From Euglena gracilis (taxonomy: Eukaryota > Euglenida > Euglenophyceae > Euglenales): DNA of 64,000 nucleotides. The notes under the pieces are model-generated. The model was given only the letters and a program-made list of their open reading frames with translations, ran no database searches and was not told the origin of the DNA. Below are positions 19,276 to 30,267 of the stretch, piece after piece. The DNA lies in assembly GCA_039621445.1 (NCBI GenBank), contig CP154954.1:30322395-30386394 (forward strand). The letters run 5' to 3'. The stretch's first letter is position 1. Every line of letters starts with the position of its first letter. The position numbers and the translations under genes are program-made.

Positions 19276-21299
19276 AGGGCTATGCCCGATTTCCCTCCTG
19301 GACCAGGCCAGTCGGGATGCCAGGCACAGTCCTGTGTGGGATGGGCACCAGGAACCATGCTTGGTTCCAACTTACCTTAGGGTATAATATGTCACCCAAA
19401 ACCCGAAAACGCCCTAAAGAGGTTACCGCTTAGGCGGCTACCTACTTTTTTTGCGTTAAAGGGTTGGGGACAAGTATAAGCCCAAGGAAAATGGGGCTGG
19501 AAGGTTTTCCATTCCAGAAACCCATCCTCCCTGTTTGGGTGTGCCAAAGGCACTTGAGGTGGTATATTCTAGAACTCAGAAAAGAATTCTGGGGTGGGTG
19601 TGGAGGGGGGGGGGGGCACCTGGCCAGTCATACCTGACCAGGGAGAGAAGAACTACTTTACAGAACCAACTGCCGGAGCCAGCTTTTGCCCAGGGGAGGA
19701 AAGGGAGAGGAGTGGGGGGCTGGTCTTAGGACCGTGAAAAGGAATTTTTGCTGGCGGGCAGCCTTATTGGCCTTAGGGCCGAAAAGAAGTTGACTACTTA
19801 TTACGGTGTGCGCGCTGCACGCTGTGCGTAGTCTTACTAGCGCCGTGGCGCTTTTGTGGTTCTTCGGTCTGCACCAAGACGATGTACAGCGCCGAAGCGC
19901 TTTTGGGACTTCGCCCTTTTGGATGGGGGGGACATTCAGCCGAAGCTGGTTTTGGGACTTCGCCCTTTCAGGGGGGGGGGGGGCTTTCAGCCGAAACTGA
20001 TTTTTGGGACTGCGCCCTTCCGGGGGGGGGGGGGGGGCTTTCAGCCGTAGCTGATTGTTGGGGGGGCTTCAGCCAATTGTGTGCAAAGCGTTCAGTTTTC
20101 AGCCGAGGCTGACTTTTTGTGTAAAAAAACGCAAACCGTTTTCTGGTTTGGTTGTAGTTGTGACTAAAAAATCGAAAAAATTCGAAATTTTAGTAAAGAT
20201 TTTTTTTTAAAAAAAATTCGTCCGAAGACGATTGTAACGGTTGATTGTGATATTTGAAGATGGTTTATTTGCAACACATTGTATGAGTTTGTTAAACCCT
20301 AAAAATTTGGTGCATGTCCATGCTTTGTACGCTTTGAGCCTGTCGGTCCTTGTCGGGGGGGGGGGCAGGCAAAATGCTGTCCACGGCACTTTTTCAAACA
20401 ATATTTGTAAAAAACATTGGACAATTCGCAACGCAAAGTAATGTTGTATGTTACAGCAGTGTAGTGAGGCATAAGCCTCCACAGAAGGAAATTATAAAGA
20501 ATAAACCTCGTTCATGGATACGAGTATTGTACGTAAAGTACTTGTCCACGGCTGTCCTGCAGAGTAAGTAACAGGCAAGGATCAGCCTTTTTGTAGTATA
20601 AAAAAAACATGTGAGTTCGGGGGGGCTCTGACTTGGCACTGCCGGTGGGGGGGGCTGTGGCTTCGCACATTCGGGGGGGGGGGGGGGGGTGGCTTCACAC
20701 ATTCGGTGGGCTGTGACTTCACACATTCTGGGGGGGCTGTGGCTTCGCACATTCGGGGGCGGGGGGGGGGGCTGTGGCTTCGCACATTCGGCGGGGGGGG
20801 GGGGGGGCTGTGGCTTCGCACATTCGGGGGGGGGGGGGCTGTGGCTTCGCACATTCGGTTCGGTGGGGGGGGCTGTGGCTTCGCACATTCGGTGGAGTGG
20901 GCTGTGACTTCGCACATTCGGGGGGGGTTGGTGACTTCGCACCGCACTGCCGGGGGGGGGGGGGCGGGTGACTTCGCACCGCACTGCCGGGGGGGGGGCT
21001 GGTTACTTCGCACCGCACTGCCGGGGGGGGGGGCTGGTGACTTCGCACCGCTCTGCCGGGGGGGGGGCTGGTGTCTTCGCACCACACTGCCAGGGGGGGG
21101 GGGCTGGTAAAAAAAATTTGCAACCGTTGTCACTTGTAGTGAAATGATGTTGAGGAAGGTCAACAAAAAAATTTGTTCGTGTAAAAGAAAACTTGCATTC
21201 GCAAAGAAAACCTGCCTTTCTGGCAATTATGGCTGTCCAGCCTCGAACACAAGCAAACTGCACACCTAGAATCAGTGTGCGCTCAGATTTCAAAGGCAG
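19276..21299 (-). repeat. Internal G-run repeat arrays of the LTR element
   Basis: 19900-20060 repeats 'gggacttcgccctttc' plus G run plus 'ctttcagccgaagctga' about four times. 20620-21110 repeats a G run followed by 'ctgtggcttcgcacattc' or 'tggtgacttcgcaccgcactgcc' some 15 times. The frames they leave (MCEATAPP.. / CGAKSPAPPP) are by-products. This replaces the space where pol would be. Confidence 0.75.
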
Positions 21300-22082
<783 letters not shown>

Positions 22083-22429
22083 TTGTGGAGGGGGGGCAAG
22101 TCCTTAATGGGGCTTACCGGTGGTAGGGCCGGGGGGGGGGGTTGGAAAAAAAAGGCGTTTCCAACCCGTCCTCGTAAGGTGGGGACTCTGCTGGCAATTG
22201 GGTGCCAAAAGGCACTAATTGCCAACCCCGTTCGGGCATTCTGCCCACTTGTGAGTCAGACTCCGCGGAAGCGGAGGAGGTCCGTAGACCCATTGTAGGG
22301 TTATGTTGTACCGCAAATGCGGCGATTCGTAAGGTTGTGTCCGCGAATGCGGGTTGGGTCCGTGGACCCTTGGAGGTGGGGTGCACCGCTTGGGTCCGAA
22401 GACCCTTGGAGGGGGGGGGGCACCGCCGA

Positions 22430-22990
22430 AGCGGCTTATTGTAGGGGGGGACACCGCTAAAGCGGTTTGGGTTCGAAAACCCAGTTGTGAGGGGGGTACC
22501 GCCGAAGCGGCTTGGGCGTCCGCCCCTTGTAAGGAAAAATTTTCCACCGCAGAAGCGGCTCGGGCATCCGCCCCTTGTGAATAAAAATTTTCTGTCGCAA
22601 AAGCGACTTGGGCGTCCGCCCCTTGTGTATAAAAATTTTCTGTCGCGTTAGCGACTTGGGCGTCCGCCCCTTGTGGATAAAAATTTTCTGTCGCGTTAGC
22701 GACTTGGGCGTCCGCCCCTTGTGGATCCGTTTCGGGGGGGGTTGGTTCGGAAAACCCGTTGTAGGGGGGGTTGGAGTCCGAAAACCCGTTGCAGGGGGGG
22801 ATTGGGTCCGAAAACCAGTTGTAGGGGGGGTTGGGGTCCGAAAACCTGTTGTAGGGGGGGTTGGGGTCCGAAAACCCGTTGTAGGGGGGGATTGGGTCCT
22901 AAAACCCGTTGTAGGGGGGATTGGGGTCCGAAAACCCATTGTAAGGGGGGGATCCGCCGAAGCGGCTTGTACACCCGTCCCCTTTGTAAA
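22430..22990. repeat. Leader tandem repeats (about 54 bp and 30 bp units)
   Basis: 22545-22725 holds units of 'gcgacttgggcgtccgccccttgtggataaaaattttctgtcgc', about 54 bp, three to four copies. 22735-22950 holds about seven units of 'ttgtaggggggg(a/t)ttgg(g)gtccgaaaacccg', about 30 bp. Both sit between the primer site and the gag start of the LTR element. The open - frame of VFGPQPPLQR repeats is probably not a protein. Confidence 0.85.
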
Positions 22991-23278
22991 ATTGTTCACC
23001 GCCGAAGCGGTTTTGTCTGCATTCTGCATTTTTCGGAGTGAACCTAATCACAATGCATAGTTAATAGGTGCATTCCAGTTGGGAGTTGTACTCTGCATAT
23101 TTTGGGGAACAAAATGTGAAAATTGACACAAAAACCCAAAAATGTAAGCAAAGGTGGGGAGATTAGGGGATTTTTGTGCGGCCGTAGCTGCTTGTGCCAC
23201 CTGGGACTCCTCGCCCGTGCGTACGAGCTGGCGCTCAGCTGAAAATTTGTGGGGGGGGTCGTAAGACCGTTTACCTAA

Positions 23279-23288
23279 TCTGCTACCA
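23279..23288 (-). other. Primer-binding site, initiator tRNA-Met type
   Basis: On the - strand TGGTAGCAGA abuts the 5' LTR. It is the complement of TCTGCTACCA, the 3' end of eukaryotic initiator tRNA-Met. The same 10 bases abut the LTR at 34796. Confidence 0.88.
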
Positions 23289-23731
23289 AGTGTACGTCCC
23301 GCCCTTTTCTTTCGCTTTTCCCTTTTCCCCGAAAAGGCGCGGGAGTAACAAAATATAAAACTTATAAACCCTTTGTCCCCTTTATGCAGAGCACAAGGCA
23401 AAGGGAGAGAAGGTTTTGTTTTGGGACCCGAGTCCCTTTTCTGTTGTTCTTGTTGACCTCTTCGGGTCTTGATAAAGAGAACAAAAATAATTGTAAAGAT
23501 TGGGGTCTTCGCCCCTCAAAGGAAAACCTACTTACAAAACCAACCCAATAAAACCTCAAGCTAAGTAGGAACCGAGTGTTTCTTATTCTGCAAGAGAATT
23601 CCCTAACTGGGACGTCATCACCAGTTAGCGCAGAATCACATAGCACTGTGTGCAGCTGGCCAAAGGCCAGTTAACAGGCATTCGCCCTTTGTAGCACACA
23701 ATGCCATGGCATCATGGCTGCCTGGGACACA
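23289..23731 (-). repeat. 5' LTR
   Basis: 443 bp, partner of 18823-19265. The outer edge GACACA meets target duplication ATCAG; the inner edge meets the primer-binding site. Confidence 0.93.
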
Positions 23732-24019
23732 ATCAGCCCTTGAGGTGGAGGCCCAAGATTAGCCGTAGCAGTCCCCCCCATAAGATAATCAGACCACCCC
23801 TCCCGGCCATTTATGTACCACCCCACTGCAGACACAGACTTTCTCCCCTCTTTCAAAACAGGGGGAAAGCCTGGCCTTGAGCAGCCCTATAGCAGGGCCA
23901 GATGTGACCCCAGTGATGGGGCAGCCAGGGGGAAGGACCCCAGTGATGGGGCTGTTGAATCCACAGAAACATTACACCCAGGGGTGCCCCCCTATGTAGG
24001 GGGTGTGGGCCTCACCACT
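23732..24019. other. Short non-coding flank
   Basis: Flank of the LTR element. 'tgtagggggtgtgggcctcaccact' is tandemly doubled at 23996 and 24020. No gene is seen. Confidence 0.4.
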
Positions 24020-24335
24020 TGTAGGGGGTGTGGGCCTCACCACTCCCACAACCCCCTGGCGGCTGGCCCTTGGCGCCTGCAGGCCCTGCCACTGGCTGGG
24101 ATCCATCAATTCACCCAGGGGGCCTGGCACCCACCTGGGACTTTCCTTGGAACTTTTCATGGTAATCCCACTTCCCAATTCCCAGCGCTGGCACAAATCA
24201 AGATACTTCCCAGAACTGAACAACCAAAGTCAAACTGAACATGCTGCTTGCCACTGTAAACACAAACACAGACAGAATTTTGTGTAATTCCTAATTCCTC
24301 AGCTGGAATCTTAATCTCTTTCCCAGCGCCCACAC
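24020..24335. repeat. 316-bp direct repeat, copy 1
   Basis: Essentially identical to 25604-25919 (offset 1584). It begins TGTAGGGGG and ends CGCCCACAC, so it has the TG...CA look of an LTR. No primer site or clean target duplication was found, so it may be an LTR, a DIRS-type repeat or a segmental duplication. Confidence 0.85.
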
Positions 24336-24964
24336 TCCCCTCCTTAAAAAGCTGCCCCGGGCAGCTAAACCTGCCTTCGGCAAAAAGGCGCTGGGATTTT
24401 TTTTTTTTTTTTTCGTTCACGAACACAATCTTGAATCTTTCTTTCTGTCTGTCTGTTTTATTTTTTTTTCTCTGTGGGGCGGGGCGGGGGTCGAAGGCCG
24501 ACCCTTAGGGGGGTCGGTCTCCTACAGCAGCAGGGGGGAGCAGCAGGCACCCGCACCGCCTTGGGCCGTTCTGGCGGGGGTTTCCCCCCAGAACAGCCCA
24601 AAGATACCCCTTGGGCCGTCATCTCTGGAATTTTTTTCTCGTTTTTCCCCTCTTTTTTGCCCTTTTTTGCCCGTCCAGAGATGGGGGTCCAGGGGCTGGT
24701 GGGGGTCCTGGGGAGGGGGCTCGCAGGTGCAGCGGGAGGGGGTTACCGCGGGGAGGGCTTCGGCCACAGGCCTGGGAGGGGGGCCCAGCCCACGCCGTCC
24801 CGGCGGGCTTCGGCCACAACGCCTGAGGGCTTCGGCCCAGGCATACGGGAGGGGGACCCAGCCCACACCATCCCGGCGGGCTTCGGCCACAGCTGGTGAG
24901 GGCTTCGGCCCAGGGCATGCGGGAGGGGGACCCAGCCCACACCATCCCAGGCAGGGCTTCGGCC

Positions 24965-25807
24965 TCAGCCCCTCGGGGCCTCCTTCGCCTTCTGTCGGCG
25001 CTCCTTCCTTCTCCTTCCTCTTGACTTCTCCGGCGAGCCTCCGCCCTCTCCATGCCCCACTGGGGCATCCTGCATCTCGCTTCCTGCATCACCATCTCCA
25101 GCATGCACCTCTCGAACATCTCCTTCCACAGCATTCACATCTCTGGCATTCCGGTCTTTGGCATTCACATCTCTGACATCTCCTTCCTTGGCATTCCCAT
25201 CTCTGGCATTGCAATCCTTGGCATTCCCATCTCTGGCATTGCAATCCTTGGCATTCACATCTCTGGCATTGCAATCCTTGGCATTCCCATCTCTGGCATT
25301 GCAATCCCTGGCATTCCCGTCTCTGGCATTGCAATCCTTGACATTCACCAGCCTGGCATCAGAGGCCACCCTGCCATGGGCCCTGAGCCTGCCAGCAGCA
25401 GCTGCTGCTGCACGACTGGCACACCACGAACAGCAACAATGTGCATCAAAACTTGAATAATACTCCATCAGGTTGATGTTCACTCCTGCACTCCAGGCAT
25501 TCTTGATGATCTCCTGCAGGCACATGCCATGCCTGATCCCGGCATGGCGGACAGCCGCCACGTGGCTGGTAGGCATGTTGTTTGACTGGCAGTGTTCAGT
25601 TTGTGTAGGGGGTGTGGGCCTCACCACTCCCACAACCCCCTGGCGGCTGGCCCTTGGCGCCTGCAGGCCCTGCCACTGGCTGGGATCCATCAATTCACCC
25701 AGGGGGCCTGGCACCCACCTGGGACTTTCCTTGGAACTTTTCATGGTAATCCCACTTCCCAATTCCCAGCGCTGGCACAAATCAAGATACTTCCCAGAAC
25801 TGAACAA
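24965..25807 (-). CDS. Unrecognised ORF with NARDGNAKDC repeats
   Basis: 280 aa, starting inside the right 316-bp repeat. The N-terminal third is unremarkable. The middle has AAAAAAG and then about ten copies of a 10-aa unit such as CNARDGNAKD, encoded by a 30-bp tandem repeat (about 25138-25345). The C-terminus is basic (SRGRRRKERRQKAKEA). It lies between the two direct repeats and could be a gag-like RNA-binding protein of a small element, or only an open repeat. No family is recognised. Confidence 0.3.
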   Translation of the reverse strand: MFSSGKYLDLCQRWELGSGITMKSSKESPRWVPGPLGELMDPSQWQGLQAPRASRQGVVGVVRPTPPTQTEHCQSNNMPTSHVAAVRHAGIRHGMCLQEIIKNAWSAGVNINLMEYYSSFDAHCCCSWCASRAAAAAAGRLRAHGRVASDARLVNVKDCNARDGNARDCNARDGNAKDCNARDVNAKDCNARDGNAKDCNARDGNAKEGDVRDVNAKDRNARDVNAVEGDVREVHAGDGDAGSEMQDAPVGHGEGGGSPEKSRGRRRKERRQKAKEAPRG

Positions 25808-25919
25808 CCAAAGTCAAACTGAACATGCTGCTTGCCACTGTAAACACAAACACAGACAGAATTTTGTGTAATTCCTAATTCCTCAGCTGGAATCTTAATC
25901 TCTTTCCCAGCGCCCACAC
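25604..25919. repeat. 316-bp direct repeat, copy 2
   Basis: Pairs with 24020-24335. The interval between them (24336-25603) has poly-T at 24400-24412, GGCTTCGGCC(A/C) repeats at 24755-24965 and the 30-bp repeat array. Confidence 0.85.
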
Positions 25920-26567
25920 CTACAGAGCCCTGCAAGCCAGCATTCCCCATTGGGTCAAGGCAGGAGCCTGCACGGAGGTATTAAACCTGATAAGGGAAGG
26001 GGTTATGGCAGATATTCCCCTCTCCCCTCCGATGCCCTTAAAAGTTCCCTTCAAAACTCCTCAAGAAGTAATGACTGCCCAGAAAATTCTGAGAGAATAG
26101 GAATGTGCAGGGGCAACCAAGCAAATCCCCCCAGAGGATGCAAAACATTTTGTCCCTTATTTATCATTTCCAAAAAAGAAGGGGAAAAGTGCGTACCAGG
26201 CAGCATGAACACCGCGCATAGCAGCAGTCTGCAGAATGTACAATGTCATGCTAGATAGTACTATTCCATGTTCTGCAACACAAATTGCAGAATTAGGAAT
26301 AGCCTATCCTATCTCGGATCTGCCTCCCCTTTCACAGGTGGTATTGTTATTTTGTTTCACATTTCATTGGCCCAAAAGGGCAAACCAAGATTTGAAGGTT
26401 TGAACTCCGCTAGGAGAACACAACTGGAACTGAAGTTCCGAAATCCCAACTGGTTTGCCTTGTGCTCTGCATAAGCCCAAAGGCAATAAAAACTAATAGT
26501 TAAGTGAAATACTTTCTTTTTTGTTACTCTCCTTGTTCTGTTCCCACGGGAGGGTGTAAGTAGGCCG

Positions 26568-28430
26568 ACAGGCAGTGGGAAGTAGAGTCAGGGGACGTAC
26601 ACTAAAAGACAAAGGAAAGACTAATTTCACATTGTCGACAGTTAAATATCCATTTCACCCCCAAGAAGTTCAGATTGGAACACATGGGAAACATCTTCCC
26701 ATACTTAAGAAAAGGTTGGTTCTGTGGAACAATAGGTCTGAAAGATGCTTATTTCCACTTAAAACTGCACAGCAGCCTGGAAAAACACGTTTGCATGCAA
26801 GTGGGGAGGAAACATGGCAATTTCAAGCTGCATGCCACAGAAGTTTATGACTCTCATGAGAGTCTGGGAAAGAAAATGGAGAAAGGAAGGAAAGGAAGTT
26901 TTCATCTACCTGGACGACATTATACTTTTAGCCCCCAGCAAAAATAAAGCAGCCCAAGATTTGGCAAAATGAAAAGGACCTTATTCTGGCAGGTTTCAGA
27001 TTAAACCTCCCCAAATCCTCTCTGGAACCCACACAGGAGATAAAACATTTGAGCCAGTGTATCAACTTGAAAAAAGGACAAAAGGAAATTCCTCAGGAGA
27101 AACTAAAATCCTTGAGAAAGGAGCCAGGCAAAGTGCTCAGAGCACAAAAAAATGAGCTGCAGAAAACTCAGTTCCATTGGGGCAAGTCAGAAGCTATTTA
27201 GTCTCAACGCCATTTCTAAGAATTCTGACAGATCAACTTTGCAAAATGGTGGAGCTACACACCAAGTGGGGTTGGGACCACACCCACAAGGGGTCAAGGA
27301 TCAGATTGTGGAACTAAAAGAATTTTTAAAGCCCGGTGTGGGCAAGTCATTTCAATCACAAGAACTGTTCTCAGACAGCAGCACCTGGCAGTGGGGGGGG
27401 GGGCTGGACAAAAACTCAGGTCAAAAGGTCCAAGATTTCTGGAGGGACCTGCATGTCCGTCACATCAATCAAAAAGAATTGATGTCTGCAGTGGAAACTG
27501 TAAAGGCTTTGGCAAAACCGAAACAAACAATTGTTCTTCATGTGGACAGCAAGGTGGCAGTGAGTCATTTAACAAAATGGGGAAGAAAAAAAAGCAATAC
27601 CTATATTACATCCTGAAACCCCTTCTGTACCATTGCGAATAAAAGCAAATAAACTTGCAGGTGGTTTGGGTTCCCACCCAGGAGCAATTGGCAGACTCCC
27701 TGACCGGGCAGCAAAAAGATCCAGGGGATTATACCCTAAACATTAGCATTTTTCACCGGATTCTGGAATTTTTCAATAAGACATCACCACAGAGGTGGAC
27801 ATTTTTTGCACACCCAGCAACAAAAAAAAATACGCAAGTTTATTTGCCCATACCCCCACCAAGGGGCTTTGTTGGCGGATGCTCTGAAGACAGATTTAAG
27901 GGGTCTCTCCACAGTTTATGCAAACCCTCCCTGGAGCATCGGGTTCAGAGATTAATGTTCAACCCAGACCTGATTTTTCTGTTGATCGTACCCCACTGGG
28001 CTTCGACATCATGGTGGCGCCAATTAATGTCAATCAGGCAGCCATGCAGCAAAGTTTTGCTGGTACCCCCCCCAGTGGGGACTCTTCACCAACTGCTGGG
28101 GGGAGGATATAGCCCCCCCAACGTGGAATTTGGCCTGCTTGATTATGTCAGACAAATACTACAATCCCAGGAAGTTTCAATGTCCAGTATCGACACTTAC
28201 ATAAACAATTTGCGAAACGTCAACAGATAGGACTCAGCCGTGAGGGCATTGGTGGACCGATTGTTGAACAAAGGGTTGCCTCTGCGGCACTGCACAATCC
28301 ACAGGATGGCTGAGGCCATCCTTGATCTTGCTGTTCACAGCCTCAACACTGCACGAAATGCATATGCAGCAGCATTGTTACTCCCAGAGTTTGGGTTATT
28401 GAGGTATTCCCCTCTTTTTTCTCCATAGAA
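26568..28430 (+). pseudogene. DIRS-like retrotransposon pol (RT, RNase H, recombinase-like tail)
   Basis: Several frames must be joined. The RT block GLKDAYFHLKLHSSLEKHV (about 26735-26795) and IYLDDIILLAPS (about 26905-26940) carry the catalytic Asp and YLDD. An RNase H-like block follows: LFSDSSTWQWGGGLD, HINQKELMSAVETVKAL, LHVDSKVAVSHL (27370-27570), then WVPTQEQLADSLT. LIFLLIVPHWASTSWW (about 27970-28015) is the segment found after RNase H in DIRS-type pol. LDYVRQILQSQEVSMSSIDT near 28140 could be the start of a tyrosine recombinase. At least four frame breaks make it dead. LTR-element ancestry is less likely given these motifs. Confidence 0.75.
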
Positions 28431-28571
28431 AGGAAAATGGAATTACAATGTCTTCAAGCATGCCCATTTTTGAGACCCCACTGATCTCCTGGAGAACATC
28501 ATCAGAAATTCAAAACCCCTCTTGGAACTATCTGTGAAAGAGCTCAGAAGCAGACTCATCCTTTGTTGGAG

Positions 28572-29517
28572 GCTTTTGGCCCGCGATTTCCGCGATTCAG
28601 ATCGCGATTTTCACGCACCTGAAAAATTTTTCGTGTAAGTGAAAAAAAAATTGCGGGAAATGCGACGGAAAGCGTGCTTTTCACGATTCCACTCGCAATT
28701 TCCGCAATTCAGATCACGTTTTTCGCGAATCTGAAAATTTTTTCGTGTAAGTGAAAAGTTTTTCGCGGGAAATGCGACGGAAATCATGCTTTTCACGATT
28801 CCGCTCGCGACTTCCGCGATTCAGATCGAGATTTTCGTGAACCTGAAAAAAAATTGTGAAAATGAAAGAAATTTAACCGGAAATGCGACGGAAATTGTGC
28901 TTTTCACGATTCCGCTCGCGATTTCCGCAATTCAATTCGCGATTTTGGCGAACCTAAAATTTTTTTTGTGCAAGTGACAAGTTTGTCGCGGAAAATGCGA
29001 CGGAAAACGTGCTTTTCAGGATTGCGCTCGCAATTTCCGCGATTCAGATCACGATTTTCACGAATCTGAAAATTTTTTCGTGAAAGTGAGAAATTTTTCA
29101 CGGGAAATGCGACGGAAAACGTGCTTTTCACGATTCTGCTCGCAATTTCAGGCGATTCAGATCGCGATTTTCGCGAATCTGAAAATTTTTTCGTGAAAGT
29201 GAAAATTTTTTCGCGGGAAATGCGACGGAGAACGTGCTTTTCACGATTCAGCTCGCGACTTCCGCGATTCAGATCGTGATTTTCGTGAATCTGAAACGTT
29301 TTTCGTGAAAATGAAACATTTTTAACCGGAAATGCGACAGAAATCGTGCATTTCACGATTCCGTACGCGATTTCCGCGATTCAGATCACGATTTTTGCGA
29401 ATTTGAAAATTTTTTCGTGAAAGTGAATTTTTTTTGCGGGAAATGCGACAGAAATCGTGCTTTTCACGGCGACTTGCGTGATTCAGATCACGATTTTTGC
29501 AAATCTAAAAAAATTTT
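28572..29517. repeat. Satellite, about eight units of about 117 bp
   Basis: Units share 'gattcagatcgcgattttcgcgaatctgaaaattttttcgtgaaagtgaaa' followed by 'gcgggaaatgcgacggaaa.cgtgcttttcacgattc'. Unit starts are near 28600, 28717, 28824, 28935, 29045, 29165, 29273 and 29383. Divergence is moderate. The - frames (RENRDLNRGN..) are repeat artefacts. Confidence 0.88.
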
Positions 29518-30267
29518 CGTGACTTTGGCATTTGTGACCCACCACCGCGTTTTGCAGGCTTGAAGCTTGGATATCCGTTTCGGGTTGTGTGGTTAGTGTT
29601 GGCTTTTTTTTACTTAACTTGCAGAACCTTGGTCTGGTTGTGTGGTGCTTCTCCCACGGGACACACATTGGAGGGAAGTGGTGTGGTGTTGCAGGCGTGC
29701 GTGATTGTGGGTGTGAGAGGCATTAGCCGTGGAGTCATGTACAGGTGTGTCTGATTCAACACAACTGGTCAGTAACGGAGTTGTTGTGTGGCTGGGCGAC
29801 TACTAGACACCGTTAAAACTTCGGATCCTTGAGCTTTCGTCTTGTAACCCAGTGGAACGAGAGGGGTACCGCTACTCGCGTGCCCTGCCTCGTGTGGAAC
29901 GCATGTTGGTGTGTGTTGGGCAGGGGGTCCGACTTTGTCGGTACACCCGGTGTGGGAAACGTTGTTGGTGTGGTTGGTAACGGTGTTGCCGTGGTGGATA
30001 ACGGAGTTGGAAAAGTGTTGGCCGTCCTGGTGGACGCCAGCGGTGAGGTGGTGTTGGAGGCGGTGAACAGTGGAGTGGTGTGTGCCAACCATTTGAGTGG
30101 CTTTCCACTACCAGACGGTACAGCCATAAAATGGGGTATCCACAATTTACGTCACAATTTGATTGTTAACCACTGAAATGTTGGATTTTTTGGGGGAGTG
30201 ATTTTTGGGGCTGATGGGCAGGGGTTCCCCCAGCACACATCCCCAGTCACCGCATAGTTTGTGGTTA
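29518..30267. other. No recognised gene
   Basis: GT-rich DNA with an open + frame (about 29829-30176) of unknown meaning, perhaps the downstream part of the LTR element at 30-35 kb. The expected left LTR of that element was not found. Confidence 0.35.

Noticed and set aside
20451-21226. Pro/Cys-rich ORFs (MCEATAPPP..)
   Set aside because: Product of the G-run 'cttcgcacattc' repeats inside the LTR element.
22457-23060. ORFs with VFGPQPPLQR / VRKPVVGG repeats
   Set aside because: Translation of the 30-bp leader tandem repeat; open on both strands.
24020-25919. Firm call of a complete small LTR retrotransposon
   Set aside because: The repeats are clear, but no primer-binding site, purine tract or clean target duplication could be found at their edges.
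28904-29356. 150-aa basic ORF
   Set aside because: Translation of the 117-bp satellite.
28572-29517. CRISPR array
   Set aside because: Units of about 117 bp without separate unique spacers, in a eukaryotic context; a satellite.
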